This document shows, piece after piece, positions 1-13,082 of a stretch of 64,000 nucleotides of DNA. Source of the DNA: Ctena decussata (Eukaryota > Mollusca > Bivalvia > Lucinida > Lucinidae); the NCBI GenBank assembly GCA_963989385.1, contig OZ022502.1, forward strand, positions 48,167,454 to 48,231,453, in the 5' to 3' direction. Numbering within the stretch: position 1 is the first letter of the stretch; every line of letters starts with the position of its first letter. Both the position numbers and the translations under genes were made by a program. Under the pieces are notes generated by a model, which was not told the DNA's origin, searched no databases, and saw nothing but the letters and a program-made list of their open reading frames with translations.

Positions 1-9
1 ATTTTGGTT

Positions 10-115
10 GCTCAGAATTCATATATCACATTTCATATGAGATTTATGAAACTCGCCGAACGCTCGTTTCATAAATTGCATAGGACATTACCACTCGTAT
101 AAGATCCTCTATAAA
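10..115. mobile_element. Palindromic repeat, diverged copy of 9750-9862
   Basis: Shares CATTTCATATGAGATTTATG, the CTCGCCGAACGCTCG centre and TACCACTCGTATAAGA with the copy at 9750-9862. Confidence 0.6.
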
Positions 116-259
116 CCATATTAGTACAAGATTTCAGTTTTTCAGAGAGAAACTTTTAAAATAATTCAGGTTTGGCGACTTTCAGGAGTTTTGTGACAAC
201 ACCGTCAGTTCTTTTACCTCAGAGCAAAAAGTGTGCACAAATATGCTTTACATATAATT

Positions 260-495
260 GAACCACTACACGACAAAACCAACAAAGTGGAATGTACGCC
301 CAGCTAAGGCTCAGATCAGCCTGGGCGTCCGCCCAGTCTGATCAGAGTCTTTGCTGTCCGCATGGAGATATCTAAGACTCCTAGCTACCCTAGAAACACG
401 CAAGAAGACTCTATCAGATAGGGCGGATGCCCAGGCTGATCAGAGTCTTCGCTGGTCGTACATGCCACTTTGTTGATTTTATCGTGTCGCGGCTC
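260..495. mobile_element. Palindromic MITE family 1, copy 1
   Basis: About 235 bp with inverted ends. The consensus end is GAGCCGCGACACGACAAAAC with a mirror GTCGTGTCGCGGCTC. Inner arms carry CAGATCAGCCTGGGC, GTCTGATCAGAGTCTTCGCT and mirrors. No coding capacity. The family recurs at least nine times in the window. Confidence 0.85.
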
Positions 496-747
496 ATATA
501 CAAATCATATACCACTGTTATATTTTGCTAACAAAAGTTTCCAGTTGTTTTGACCAGGCATGGAAATTGTTTCTGTGTATTTTCAGATATGACTGATTAT
601 TGTGTAACATACATATTTGCTGTAATGAAGAGCATTTTGTAGATCATCAAAACGCAATCAGTTGTATGGAACATTCTACAAACATTTATAATAAACATGA
701 AATTGGACTTAGTTTGGTCACTGACATTCTTCGATGGGAGACAATTT

Positions 748-994
748 GAGACGCGAGATGAAAAAACCAACGAAGTGGCATGAGCTCCTAGCAAGGGCTC
801 AGATCAGCCTGGGCATCCTCCCAGTCTGATCAGAGTCTTTGCTGTTTTGCTGTGCGCTTAAAGGATAGCTAAGGGTTTAAGCTAGCTCTATACGGACAGC
901 GATGACTCTGGTCAGACTGTGCGGACGCACAGGCATATCTGAATCTTCGTTAGGGCGCATGTGCCACTTTGTTGGTTGTGTCGTGTCGCGGCTC
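748..994. mobile_element. Palindromic MITE family 1, copy 2
   Basis: Same ends and inner arms as 260-495, diverged at the left end (GAGACGCGAGATGAAAAAAC). Confidence 0.85.
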
Positions 995-995
995 A

Positions 996-1724
996 TTTCT
1001 TGTCAAATACCTTAGAAATACAGTATTCCTCAAAATTATTGAGAATGTTTCGCAAAATGAAAATTAAGTAATAGGAGTCGACAAGCTATGTACAGACTTG
1101 ATAACTGACAAAACTCAGTTTGAAATATAATACAAACTATTTAGTCCAGGCAAACTGGCGATTTTTTCCCTAAACCCAAAACAAATTGCAACAAAAGTTT
1201 TTTTTTGCATATTTGTTGAGAACTAACATTCACATATGACATATCAAAAGTAGGATAAAATCGAATAATGCAAAATATTTTTTTCTGCATTTTTACAAGC
1301 ACCTATTTGCGTCTAAAATATACCAATTATTTGCAATGTTTTATATGACATAACATTATTGCTGTAAGTTTTATTTCTAAGAACCTATTCTGCCTCTGCC
1401 AGAATTGAATCTAGAAGCTTAAGATTGAATTTGGCACATTTTCTTGTTGAATGTAAAGCCATCTAGATCTAAAAATGGTATAAATTACCCCACCCACTTT
1501 ATTCTGCCTTAAAATCTGAAGTGAATTTTTGAAGGCCAGTAACTGAACTGCAACAAGAAATATGTCATACTGATGACTTTGCTTAGCATAAACATGCTTT
1601 AATTTAGAAAACTGATCTCTGAAGGCATGAGAAGCCCGAAACAAAGGCACAAAGAGCTAGCAGAATACTACATGCATAATAAAACAAACAGTGGCACATA
1701 CTTATGAATATTCTTTGTAAATCT
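996..1724. other. AT-rich intergenic stretch
   Basis: No open frame with protein-like features and no clear repeat structure seen. Confidence 0.5.
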
Positions 1725-3060
1725 CCTCGGCAGGATTTATGAAGGGGAACCACTAAATATTGCTACGTACTAAATATGTAAGCTCTGGGCCTCATGGTTT
1801 CAGGGAAGATGACCATTTAAGATTTATCCCATTATAAGTCTATGGGAGCTAATGACCCCCCTGGGCGTGGCCAATTTGGACCCCAGGGGCATGGTTGGCA
1901 GGATTTATGTATGTGACAACTAAACGTTGGTAAATACTAAATACGTAAGCTCTGGGCCTCATGGTATCAGAGAAGAAGATTTTTGAAGGTTCTTTAGCGA
2001 TATATACAAATGACCCCCTGGGGTGGGGCCAGTTTGAACACAGGGGCTTGATTGTCAGGATTTATGTAGGGGACCACTAAACATAGCTACTTACTAAATA
2101 AATATATAAGCAATATATAAACTCTGGGCCTCATGGTTTCAGAGAAGAAGATTTTTCCAGTTTATCCCATTATAAGTCTATGGGAGCCAATGATTGATCC
2201 AGGGTTGGTGGTGGTTGTGTGTGTTGGGGGGGGGGGGGGGGGGGTGGATCCTTGTGGCATGGTTGGCAGGATTTATGGACGTGACCACTAACCATTGCTA
2301 ACCATTGCTACATACTAAATATGTAAGAAGCTCTGGGCCTCATGGTTTCAGAGAAAAGATTTTTGAAGGTTCTCAGCTATATAGCCCTATATTAACAAAT
2401 GACCCCCGGGGTGGGACCAGTTTGGACCCCATGGGTATGGTTGGCAGGATCTATGCAGGGGACCACTAAACATTGCTACATACTAAATGTTTAAGCTCTG
2501 GGCCTCATGGTTTCAGAGAAGATTTTTTTTAAGTTTTTCACTTCATAAGACTGCGGGAACTCATGCCCTTGGGGCGTGGCCAATTTGGACCCTAGGGGCG
2601 TGGTTGGCAGGATTTAGGTTCGTGACCACTAACCATTGCTACATACTAAAATATATAAGCTCTGGACCTCATGGTTTCAGAGTGGAAATTTTTGAAGGGT
2701 CTTTAGCTACATATCCCTATATAAACCAATGGGCCCCTAGGGTGGGGCCAGTTCGGACCCAGGGAATGAATTGGCAAGAGTGATGTAGGGGACCACTAAA
2801 CATTGCTACATACTAAATATATAAGCTCTGGGCCTCATGGTTTCAGAGACGAAGATTTTTTTAAGTTCTTCCCATTGTAAGTCTATGGGAGCTTTATGTT
2901 GCCACGGCAACCAGAGTTCCAATCTGATCTGCCCTTTAACCTTATGCAGTCAATACCCCACCCTCCACCCAACAATGCTACACATAAAATTTGATCAAGA
3001 TTGGGCAGATGATTTAGGAGCCATGTTTTAAAGTTTGGAAGACGACGAATGACTACCTAG
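1725..3060 (+). repeat. Tandem array, about 165 bp unit, seven copies
   Basis: CTCTGGGCCTCATGG recurs near 1784, 1951, 2123, 2333, 2496, 2660 and 2827. Each unit also contains GGCAGGATTTATG and GACCACTAAACATTGCTACA. A G-homopolymer lies at about 2226-2244. The right flank (3061-3350) contains AGCTCACC/GGTGAGCT inverted motifs like those bounding 6962-8105. Short open frames inside are repeat artefacts. Confidence 0.85.
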
Positions 3061-3442
3061 CAAGGCTATCCTATAAGCTCACCTTGACAGGTGAGCTAAA
3101 ACCTTAAACAACATCCCATATCTTAACATGAAATTTCCAATTCCATGACCTTGACCTCAAGGTCACTGAGGGGGCAAGGGTGTAAAAAGTAAAACCATTA
3201 TCTAGCATAACTGAAACTATCAACCTAGGCTATCAATGGGTTAAAGAAATATGGGTGTAACGCCCAAAAGGTGGACATGAACGCGGGTGCAAACGCGGAA
3301 GCCGACACCGGGGTGACAACAACAGCTCTTCCTGAAGCTTGTTCAGGCGAGCTAAAACAATGACTTCTTTCCAGAGGAGTGGCCGGGATGGGGAGGTGGC
3401 TGTTAGGCGGGAAGGAGGTATAATTTGTAAATTTTGAACCAG

Positions 3443-5517
3443 ACTAGAATTGTTTTTCTACGAAAAAACAGAATGTCTCCCCCCTTTTTGATGTCAAAAG
3501 GATCAGTCATTAAGACGCCAAGGGAAAAACAATATGTTTTCCTACCCTGAAGCAGCGATTCATAATAAGTTAAAAGTATAAATGCACGAGTTATAGTTGT
3601 TATGCTCTGCATGTCATGTAATGTTGACTGATATTCATATTTAGTTTTTGTCAAAAAATATAAATGCAAGAGTTACCGTGCTCTGCACGTCGTCTATTTA
3701 TATGTTGACTGATATTTGTATGAAGTTTCATGAATATAGCTTAAACGGTTTTCAAGTTATAGAGCTTAGACGATTGAGACACGATTTTGTGAATGACAAA
3801 GTTCCAAGGGAAATAACTCAAACAGTATAAATGCTGTGCTCTGCAGGTTGTCTAGTGTTGACTGACATTTGTATGAAGTTTAATGAATATAGCTTGTCCG
3901 GTTTTCAAGTAATAAAGCGATTGAGACACGATTTTATGACTGACAAAGGTCCAAGGGAAATAACTCAAGAAGTATAAACGCAAGAGTTATGGTTCTTGCA
4001 CTATGCAATTCTTCTAATGTTGATTGATATTTGTATGAAGTTTCGTGAATATAGCTTGAATGCTTTTCCAGTTATAGAGCAGACACGACTGAGACACGAT
4101 TTTGTGACTGACAAAGTTCTAAGGGAAATAACTCAAATAGTATAAATGCTAAAGTTATGGTTCTTGCATTCTGCATGTCGTCTGATATTGATTGATATTT
4201 GTATGAACTTTCATGAATATAGCTTGAATGGTTTTAAAGTTATAGGCGGACTCGACTGAGACGCAATTTTGAGATGGACAAAGTTCCAAGGGAAATAACT
4301 CAAAAAGTATAAACGCCAGAGTGCATTCTGCACGTCGTCTGATGTTGATTGATATTTGTATAAACTTTCATGAATATAGCTTGAATGGTTTTAAAGTTAT
4401 AGACGGACTCGACTGAGACGCAATTTTGTGGTGGACAAAGTTCCAAGGGAAATAACTCTAAAAAAGTATAAATGCCAGAGTTACCATTTGTGCACTCTGC
4501 TGATTGCCTCATGTTGATTGATATTTGCATGAAGTTTCGTGAATAAAGCTTGAGCAGTTTTCAAGTTATAGAGCGGACACAATTGAATACAGTTTTGTGA
4601 TGGACTAAGTTCCAAGGGAAATAACTCAAAAGTATAAATGCCAGAGTTACCATTCTTGCACTCTGCACGTCGTCTCATGTTGATTGATATTTATACGAAG
4701 TTTCGCGAATATAGCTTGAGCGGTTTTCAAGTTATAGAACGGACACGATTGAAACACAATTTTGTGATGGACTAAGTTCCAAGGGAAATAACTCAAAAAG
4801 TGTAAATGCCAGAGTTACCATTCTTGCACTCTGCACGTCGTCTCATGTTGATTGATATCTATATGAAGTTTCGCGAATATAGCTTGAGCGGTTTTCAAGT
4901 TATAGAACGGACACGATTGAAACACAATTTTGTGATGGACTAAGTTCCAAGGGAAATAACTCAAAAGTATAAATGCCAGAGTTACCATTCTTGCACTCTG
5001 CACGTCGTCTCATGTTGATTGATATTTATACGAAGTTTCGCGAATATAGCTTGAGCGGTTTTCAAGTTATAGAACGGACACGATTGAAACACAATTTTGT
5101 GATGGACTAAGTTCCAAGGGAAATAACTCAAAAAGTATAAATGCCAGAGTTACCATTCTTGCACTCTGCACGTCGTTTCATGTTGATTGATATCTATATG
5201 AAGTTTCGCGAATATAGCTTGAGCGGTTTTCTAGTTATAGAACGGACACGATTGAAACACAATTTTGTGATGGACTAAGTTCCAAGGGAAATAACTCAAA
5301 AAGTATAAATGCCAGAGTTACCATTCTTGCACTCTGCACGTCGTCTCATGTTGATTGATATTTATATGAAGTTTCGCGAATATAGCTTGAGCGGTTTTCA
5401 AGTTATAGAACGGACACGATTTGTGATTTGTGACAGACAGACGGACGGACGGACAGACGGACAGACGCCCGGGGAAAAACAATATGTCTCCCGACCCTAA
5501 AGGGGGGGGGAGACATA
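3443..5517 (+). mobile_element. Pearl-like tandem-repeat element A
   Basis: Begins ACTAGAATTGTTTTTCTACG, then ATGTCTCCCCCC. Contains about eleven copies of a 167-168 bp unit (CCAGAGTTACC at 4474, 4641, 4808, 4976, 5144, 5311). Then an ACGG-type microsatellite (about 5431-5465), AAACAATATGTCTCCCGACC, and the end GGGGGGGGAGACATAA. The left TGTCTCCCCCC and right GGGGGGAGACA are inverted. The architecture (core tandem repeats, ACGG microsatellite, no gene) matches pearl elements of bivalves, thought to be non-autonomous. Units become more alike toward the 3' end, suggesting local amplification there. Confidence 0.88.
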
Positions 5518-5647
5518 AAAAGACAAACGTTTTAAGATTTGTGAATGCAAAAATGTCATGGAGGTCATCACCTAATATCCCAAAGAATGTCCAAGTTATC
5601 TGCATATTTAACCCTCTAGTGGATTATCCTTTCAACACATGAAGTAT

Positions 5648-5912
5648 TTAGCCGTGCCACAAAGTGCAGCCGGTAGCGCGTCTGACTCAAGAGCCAGAGG
5701 TCCTGGGTTCGATACCGGGTCCGGCTACTTACTTCCGTTTCTCCATCCGCTGATCCAAGAAAGACAGTTGTCATTTACTGGCGAATGTAACCGCAAAGGA
5801 GGTCTAAGCTGGCCAAAGAATAGTGTCGTAAGGTTAACTGACCGTCCCGACATGACCATGACCATGGCTGTTTACCGTGGACGCGAAGCAACAAAACAAC
5901 ACTCAGATGTCC
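5648..5912 (+). mobile_element. tRNA-derived SINE, forward copy
   Basis: A tRNA-like head (about 5650-5725) has an A-box-like TAGCGCGTCTGA and B-box GGTTCGATACC. It is followed by the same body as the SINE at 32818-33099, seen here in the opposite orientation, and an A-rich tail CAACAAAACAAC. The anticodon-loop region is intact, but the body shows it is a retroposon, not a tRNA gene. Confidence 0.85.
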
Positions 5913-5930
5913 CGTCATTTGATAAATAGG

Positions 5931-6186
5931 AGTTACATCAAGCTGTTTTCTTCTACTGTTCTATCACAGTCTTCATTTAAAAACATTGATTCTGTTTACT
6001 ATCTTCATCACCATCCATATTGTCCATCTGAATAGAGGTTATGGTAAAAGCAAAATTTGCACTGGTGGGTGGGGTAAACCAATAGAAATATACTATATGA
6101 TCGACCGGTTATGCATAATCAGCAAATCTAATGGTAGATAAAAGCTAAAGAACAGTATATAACTGTTTTATAAACAACTTTTATGG
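5931..6186. other. Intergenic, no feature seen
   Basis: AT-rich sequence without recognisable gene or repeat. Confidence 0.4.
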
Positions 6187-6189
6187 ATT

Positions 6190-6345
6190 TAACTTGTGAT
6201 TGAATTGTCGAGTAATAATTCACTGTTTGTCGGTCAGTTGTAAGTAGATATATCACTCGCGCTCCGCGCTCGTGATATGATCTACTTTACAACTGACCTC
6301 CAAACCGTGAATTATTACTCAACAATTCACTGCTAGAGCTGATCT
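6190..6345. mobile_element. Palindromic MITE family 3
   Basis: Arms GAGTAATAATTCAC and GTCAGTTGTAAGTAGATATA pair with GTGAATTATTACTC and a TCTACTTTACAACTGAC-type mirror around a GCGCTCCGCGCTC centre. Related sequence occurs at 25345-25505 and, truncated, at 23975-24085. Confidence 0.75.
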
Positions 6346-6349
6346 ATTT

Positions 6350-6960
6350 CTTAAGTAACGCTCATATTTTTTTATTCACAAAAGTTATCTCCTCTATTCA
6401 TCCGCCGGTAAGAGAGACTTGTCCGGCCCGAAAAGTATGTACCCTTACCAAATAAAATCAACATTTGTGAGAAAGATAATGACATAAAGCAAGTGCTTTC
6501 TAAATGGTTGTCTAGTCAAATGATAAAAGGCTGTCAATTTAAAGAAAACAATCATATGGCTTGTCAGCTGTAGATGCGTCTGGTTTTCTAACATATTACT
6601 TCATTTCGAAACAGTGCACAACGTTGAAAAAAAAATGACAGAAGGTATGTTGCTCTGGTGCATTCATATTGTATACAGCACGATGGAAACCGCAAATTAC
6701 CCATTGTTTTGATGTACCAATTAGAGACCGTCGATGAGTTTTGTAGGCCCATGGAAATACCCAAAAAAAATTCACTTGTGCAGGGGCAAATAAACTTGTC
6801 CTGAGAAAAATTTACTTGTCCGAAATAAGAGTTTATTATCTAGCTGAAGCTTGTGTAGAAATAATTGTAAACATCTACCTAATTGCCATTCTAAACCAGC
6901 TTTTAAGCTGGTTCAGTTTGTCATTTAAGCAAATCACTTTAATGTGATCTTTGGTTGTCT
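6350..6960. other. Intergenic, no gene seen
   Basis: Contains A-rich runs and short repeats such as ACTTGTCC, but no protein-like open frame. Confidence 0.4.
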
Positions 6961-6961
6961 T

Positions 6962-8105
6962 TGTTTTTTAGCTCACCAGAGCCGAAGGCTCCGGGGAGCT
7001 TATAGGATAGGCAGTTGTCCGTCGTCGTCTGTCGTATGTCGGCGTCTGTCGTATGTCGTCGTCGTCGTCGTCCGTCAACACTTTCAAACGACATCTCCTC
7101 TGAAGCCACTTGACCGATTGGGTCCAAATTTCATCTATAGCTTCCTTGGGCTAGGGGATTGAAAGTTTGTGTTTTTGATGACAATCTGCCCTTCAGTTTG
7201 GTTGCTATGGCAACTTAGAGTTCCCATAGACTTATAATGGGGAAAATTGAAAAATGACATTTTCTGCCAGGCCATTGCAGATATGTTGAGAAAACTTTTA
7301 TAGAAATGTTCCTTGAGAAGTCTTCTATCAGCTATATGTTTTTTGGCCCAGTGCCCCTTTTATTGGTTGCCATGGAAACCAAAATGGAAAAAATGGGAAA
7401 AAATACTTTAAAATTATCTCCTCTGTAACCACTGAGTCGATAAGGCCCAGATTTCATCTGTAGTATCCTTAGGGGGGGGGGGGGGGGGTGAAAGTTTGTG
7501 TTTTTTATGAAAATCTGCCTTTTAGTTTGGTTGCTATGGCAACTTAGAGTTCCCATAGACTTATAATGGGGAAATTTGAATAATGTCATTTACTGCCTAC
7601 TTTTTGCAGATATGTTGACAAAACTTTTATAGAAATGTTCCATAAGCTTCTATTAGCTTTAGTGTTATTGTTTTTGGACCCACTGCTCCTTTTACTGGTT
7701 GTCATGGAAATCAAAATGCAAAAATAAAGGGAAAAAATACTTGCAAAATTATCTCCTCAGAAGCCACTGGGCCAATAAGGCCCAGATTTCATCTTTAGTA
7801 TCCTTAGGCTTGGGGGGGGGGGGTTAAAAGTTTGTGTTTTTGATGAAAATCAGCTCTTTTGTTTGATTGCAATGGCAACTTAGAGTTGCATTGACTTATA
7901 ATGGGGAAAATTGAAAAATGGCATTTACTGCAATCAAAATATGGAAAATAGTTATATATTTTGTTATCAACTCAACAGACTGTCAGACTGAGACTTTGTA
8001 GTTGTATGTTTTGTATTAGCCTGTACAAATGTGACAGTAATTTTGATAGCAATTTTGAGCTAGAGATCTGGTGAGCTTTGTGGCCCGTGGGCCTCTTGTT
8101 TTTAG
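6962..8105 (-). mobile_element. TIR-bounded tandem-repeat element (AGCTCACCAGA ends)
   Basis: Ends AGCTCACCAGA (6970) and TCTGGTGAGCT (8067-8077) are inverted. A GTC-type microsatellite lies near 7018-7075. Three diverged copies of a unit of about 330 bp follow, marked by GGTTGCTATGGCAACTTAGA near 7200, 7530 and 7870. G-homopolymers occur at about 7472-7488 and 7814-7823. The plan resembles the pearl-like elements in reverse orientation. Confidence 0.7.
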
Positions 8106-8781
8106 TTGAGTACATTAAGAAACAGAATACATAAAGGCTCAAAACTGATCTTTCACTTGTCCAAGGGCAAGCAGATCTAAATAATTTACTTATTCGGTGC
8201 TCCCATGTACCTGGTCGGACAAGTCGGGCATGGTATTTTGTTTTGATATGATTGTCCATTACTTGACAGAAATATTTCATTCAGAACAACATCGGATCAG
8301 AATTCAAGCCATTTTTTCATGCTTCCAATATTCTTCTTATGTCGCACTTGCCGGTCCCTGTCTCTGGCACTACAGTTAGTAGCTCTAAACCATATGCAGA
8401 ATCTTTATGACACCACTAATAAAGTGAAAGATGGTGAAAATGTAGAAAGTGATCTCATCATTCCTTATAAATCCTGACTATTCGGACAGCCCATCTCAAC
8501 AAACCTTGTAGATTCATATTGTACAGCATACTCCATTATAGAAAAAATGAGTGACAAGTCTGCGTATTTAGGGAAATGGGGTATTTAGAAGCACCAACAA
8601 ACGGAAATTCTCACTCTACAATATTGTAGACATCACTGTGAAATATCTACAATTATTTCTCGGATCTAATCCCATCAGTGCCAAAATGTCGAGTCTATCA
8701 ATCCCTAACAATTTAATCATTGTTAAAAACTATGTTCTTAAACTGTAGTATCACTGGCATGTTTGCTGCTCGAGTACATAT
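8106..8781. other. Intergenic, no feature seen
   Basis: No protein-like frame. Short motifs near 8575-8760 recur at 9030-9260 (GAAGCACCAACAA...GGAAA, CCAAAATGTCGAGTCTATCA), a diverged direct duplication flanking the MITE at 8782-9004. Confidence 0.5.
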
Positions 8782-9004
8782 GAGCTGTGACACGACAAAA
8801 CCAACAAAGTGGCATGAGCGCCCAGTGAAGACTCGGATCAGCCTTGGCAGCCGCCAAGTCTGATCAGTCTTCGCTGTGCGCTTTAAGGGTAGCTAAGGGT
8901 CTGAGCTACCTCTATACTTTGGTTAGACTGGGCAGATGCCCAGCCTGATCTGAGTCTTCACTGGGCGCACATGCCACTTTGCTGGTTTTCTCGTGCCATG
9001 GCTC
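8782..9004. mobile_element. Palindromic MITE family 1, copy 3
   Basis: Inverted ends GAGCTGTGACACGACAAAAC and a diverged mirror ending CATGGCTC, with the family's GTCTGATCAG inner arms. Confidence 0.85.
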
Positions 9005-9749
9005 GCTCAATTTAATGGGTGACGTATCTGAGTATTTAGAAGCACCAACAACGGAAAATTTCACTATCAACGGAAATTCTACAAGAATCATGTATTAACT
9101 GACGCTTATTTTTTAGAGACATCCCTGGGAAATCGCTGTAATTAAGTCTGTGATTTAATCCCACCAGTACCAAAATGTCGAGTCTATCAACTCCTATCAA
9201 CATAATGATTTTAAAAAAAAAAAAACTATATTCTTAATGTAGTAGCATTGGCATGTTTGCTCAAGCAAGATTATGCCCAAGTACATAAGAGTATTGTCAA
9301 TTCAAATGTTAATGATGCTCAGTTATTATGATGAGACATGAAAAGGCTTACACAATCTTCAAATACCAAAACATATACTCAGAGGCAAGAGGAAATAAAC
9401 ATGCTTTGAATGCCCATATTTTCTAAAAAATAAATCCTTTGAAGGAGGAATGAAAGCAGGAAGGTAACGAATAAATCTTAAACTAATATCACATACCCTA
9501 TATTCTACCAATATACAAGAGGTAATGTGTAAGTGACGATTTAAGGTAAAGTTGAAAATGCATCTATCATATGACGTCGCTGTTATTCAGTGGATAACGT
9601 CGTGTCATAAAATATCGTATGACTACACGTGTAATAACATTTTGGCGCCTACTGTCACATCAACGTCCGTGTCAGCAATGCATTTTGTTATTGAAATATT
9701 GTTCATGTTTCAAAGCGATAAAACCCTTTAAAAGGGTCATATGATAAGC

Positions 9750-9862
9750 AGAATCTTACACTCGTGGTCATTTCATATGAAATTTATGAACTTCGCCGAA
9801 GGCTCGTTTCATAAATTTCATAAGAAATGACCACTCGTGTAAGAACCTATATACATGTATTA
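9750..9862. mobile_element. Palindromic repeat with ACTTCGCCGAAGGC centre
   Basis: CTTACACTCGTGGTCATTTC and a mirror GAAATGACCACTCGTGTAAG frame a central hairpin. A diverged copy lies at about 10-115. Confidence 0.75.
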
Positions 9863-11770
9863 GGACTCCCCCAAATACTTCTTTTTGAAGCTTCAGTTCG
9901 AAGTGACCGTTTCTGCCGTCTATTTTGATTTACCACATCAATAGCCGATGACAGAAAGCGCTTTTGGTTATGAAACTGTCCAGAGAATGCGCCTACAAAG
10001 GCAGGTCATAGAGTAAAATGGCGGGAAAATACTGCGGTAAGTTATTAAACATGTTTTACCCAGTAAATCGGCATATCTGCTCCAGTCAAGTGTGACACAA
10101 TAAAGGTACTTTCGACCATAGGTTTTCTCTTGTTATTACCTACCTACCTTTGATGCTGCAAATAAGACCTATCACATTATAAATCTGGCGAAAGTAAGTG
10201 TCAGGCGAAAATTTCAATACTTGGCTATACATCTTACAATCATCCCAAAGCGTCTATGATTTTGAATGCAGAAGGACCAAATAGGCAGGATATGCTACGA
10301 TCACACACCACAGTCTGCCAGTAACACCAAGAGTAAACAAACAAGAAAACCGCAAACGGAATAGCGAATTTCACAGAGCACAATCCACCATGACACTAAA
10401 CGAAGGTAGACTATTAACATAGTCTGGTAAACGTAAAAGGCACCATTGCTTTCCCAGTGATGAAAGCGTCTAAACACAATCATTATAGACAGCCCGTCTG
10501 CCTTTGAAGACAACATGTCGGCTGTTATGTATACATCGTGCTATATAATTGACAAAAAGTTTGGGAAAGAAGCTTTAAACGATAATATAAGCCACTCCTC
10601 AAAATACGATTTTTTTCTGGTTCCCTGTTGAGCAATAAAATAATAAAAGCTAGACATTTGACTATGCGTTGCAGTTTACCAGATATTAGCGTTTATGATT
10701 AGTTATCATAATTACCAGATATTAGCGTTTATGAATAGATATCACCATATCCGTGTTTCCGTCATTTTTTGATAATGCTTAAAAAATTTATCAAAATTCC
10801 TTTGATGACCCAAATAATTTTTAAAAAAAAAACATGAGAAACTCAGGATGTTTCGTTTGTTTAAACTGACCAAACTTATATCTCACGATAAATACTGTAT
10901 GAATTTATACCACTGACAGAGCAACCGGCCTTTAATAAGTCATAGTTATGGCCCTCAATCACATATGGTAGCGGGAGGGGCATAGGGTATACAGTTTTCA
11001 CCATCTCCATCTTTTCGTCATTTTTAATAATGCTTACAAAAAATTATCAAAATCCGTTTGGTTATCAGCAGATCACTGGCATTCAGCTTTATGCAGAGTC
11101 TAAATTGTAGTAAATCAGCCACTGCAACAATACCTCTAATAAACCGTTTAGAGGGGGAAAGAATGCAGGGGGGGGGGCGTTTATTAGAACAAGGGCGTTT
11201 ATTATGATAATACGATATATTTTTGAGGCATCAAACATATCGCATGTATGATATTCTGGAGCAGTGAGGAAAACGGAAAGGTAAAAAGCGTGGATGAGGT
11301 TGGTGTCTTTCTCACACATTTAGATAGTTGCTAAGTGATAACGATATCGTCGAGAACATGGCACAACCGCATCAACCTGCAGAGCTATCGGTCTAGTTCT
11401 TTCAGTATATTAACAAGGTTGCACTATTGGTGGCAATGGCAACATCCATCACGTAAGACACTGAGACATGCTGATTATCCTTATTATAGAAACTTTAAGA
11501 CATTATTCCCGTACTGTAAATTATCATGCCACTAATCATACTAACTGCTCACTGTCAAATTTAAGTAAAAATTGTCAGACTTGCATCGCAGGCCAGGCCC
11601 GGATCCAGACCACCACATACTAGTGGGGCGCTGGATAACTGATGGGGCTGGGAGACGCCCAGATGTATGTGTGTGTGTTTGTGGGGAAGGGCTTGAATAT
11701 ATATATGACATAAATAGGGATTTATTCGGTGAGAATTCTTCATGTCTTTTTGCCTTGAAATATATGCTGT
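9863..11770. other. Intergenic, no gene recognised
   Basis: AT-rich. A 38 bp imperfect direct duplication (CCAGATATTAGCGTTTATGA) lies at about 10679-10745. A GCGTTTATTAGAACAAGGGC-type repeat surrounds a G run near 11170. None of the open frames resembles a protein. Confidence 0.5.
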
Positions 11771-11774
11771 GATA

Positions 11775-11830
11775 TCTCATTAGAACCGCCTCGCAGAGGC
11801 GGTTGCAATGAGGTGTTACAACATATATTT
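11775..11830. repeat. Fragment of palindromic MITE family 2
   Basis: Core hairpin TTAGAACCGCCTCGCAGAGG with flanking CTCATTAG and CAATGAGGTGTTACAACATA, as in the full copies at 22159 and 36698. Confidence 0.7.
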
Positions 11831-12523
11831 TAATCTAACCACACGGGGACATGGATAGATTATCTCAAACTGCCATCAGATAGTGCTCATTTTTATCTGG
11901 AGGCCTACATATTATACATAACACTAATGCCCAGATGGCGGGGTTGAGGCCCCAAAACCCACCCCCTGGATCTGGGGCTGGCCGGCCCAGTAATCAAATG
12001 AAGGGCTGAGGTAGAAAAATGACAATATCTAAGCACCCCTTGTGGGTCCATATCTGTACAAGATAGCGATACTCGCAGGCATTAGCGCTCGGAGTTTTGA
12101 AAAAGAACATATTTTTTTTAATGTTTCAAAGCGGTCGAAATAAAATGAAATCGGAATTTATTTTCCATTTATATGAAAGTATTGTTTTAACATTCTTTAC
12201 AATTATTTATTTTGAAATTTAAGAACATGTCAAGGAGTAGTTTCTATCATAAATGCTAGAATTGAAACAAACGTTTGAATGTGAAAGTTATTTCGAAAAA
12301 ACAAAAACGAACTTTTACTCTATGGCGTATGATAGACAATTTAAATAGAAGAATTTTTCAGTTATTTCAAACACACAAAACATATGACGCTAAGGAGAAT
12401 TGAAATATCTGTCAGAAAATATCAAGGACTTTGAATCGTTTACACCACATTTGTAAACCAAACTATCGATATCGAGCAGGTGATGTCCCCGAATTATCTC
12501 CACTTACGTCCAAAGCTGGCTAT
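11831..12523. other. Intergenic, no gene recognised
   Basis: A GC-rich stretch at 11930-12000 (GGATCTGGGGCTGGCCGGCC) is roughly inverted relative to 11588-11615 and may be a degraded transposon end. The rest is AT-rich. Confidence 0.4.
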
Positions 12524-12726
12524 GGCCGAGACACGATAAAGCCAACAAAGTGACATAAATAGGGATTTCCATGTTTTGATTACAAGTCCGCATGGAGGTA
12601 GCTTAAACCCTTAGCTACCCTTCAAAAGCTCAGCGAAAACTCTGATCAGACTGGGCGGATGCCCAGGCTGATCTGAGTCTTCGTTGGTCGCACATGCTAC
12701 ATTTTTGTTTTGTCGTGTCGCGGCTC
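12524..12726. mobile_element. Palindromic MITE family 1, copy 4
   Basis: Diverged left arm (GAGACACGATAAAGCCAACA) and a well-kept right arm ending GTCGTGTCGCGGCTC. Confidence 0.8.
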
Positions 12727-13082
12727 AAATTAGCCAGCACTTCCTTGTTCGGGACTCAGTTATATTATGCATCTAACCTAATATTTGATAATGGGTTCAA
12801 AAGGCAAGTTCTCATTTGTAGGTTTTCCCTGTTAGAAAATAAATGTCGATAAGGCATAGATTTTATGTCAAATCCTGATTAAATCGTCAATACATAAGTA
12901 TATACTTTGCCAGTTTTTATCTTTACATGCAGTACTTATCAAAATAGTCTCGGACGTTGATACACAAAAAGGCTCTGTTCCAAACGTTTAAGGCATACGC
13001 TGTCAGTTGTTGACTTTACATGCAAATTCTTAACTTAAATTATTCTTAAACTAGAAAATATAACTTAAATAATTATTCTTAA

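Noticed and set aside
2226..2244. Long G runs here and at 7472, 18829 and 20097 as functional sites
   Set aside because: Homopolymers of this length are common slippage products and may have sequencing-length errors.
3650..5470. CRISPR-like array of regularly spaced repeats
   Set aside because: Units of 167 bp are contiguous tandem repeats without unique spacers, in a eukaryotic genome; the short open frames within them are repeat artefacts.
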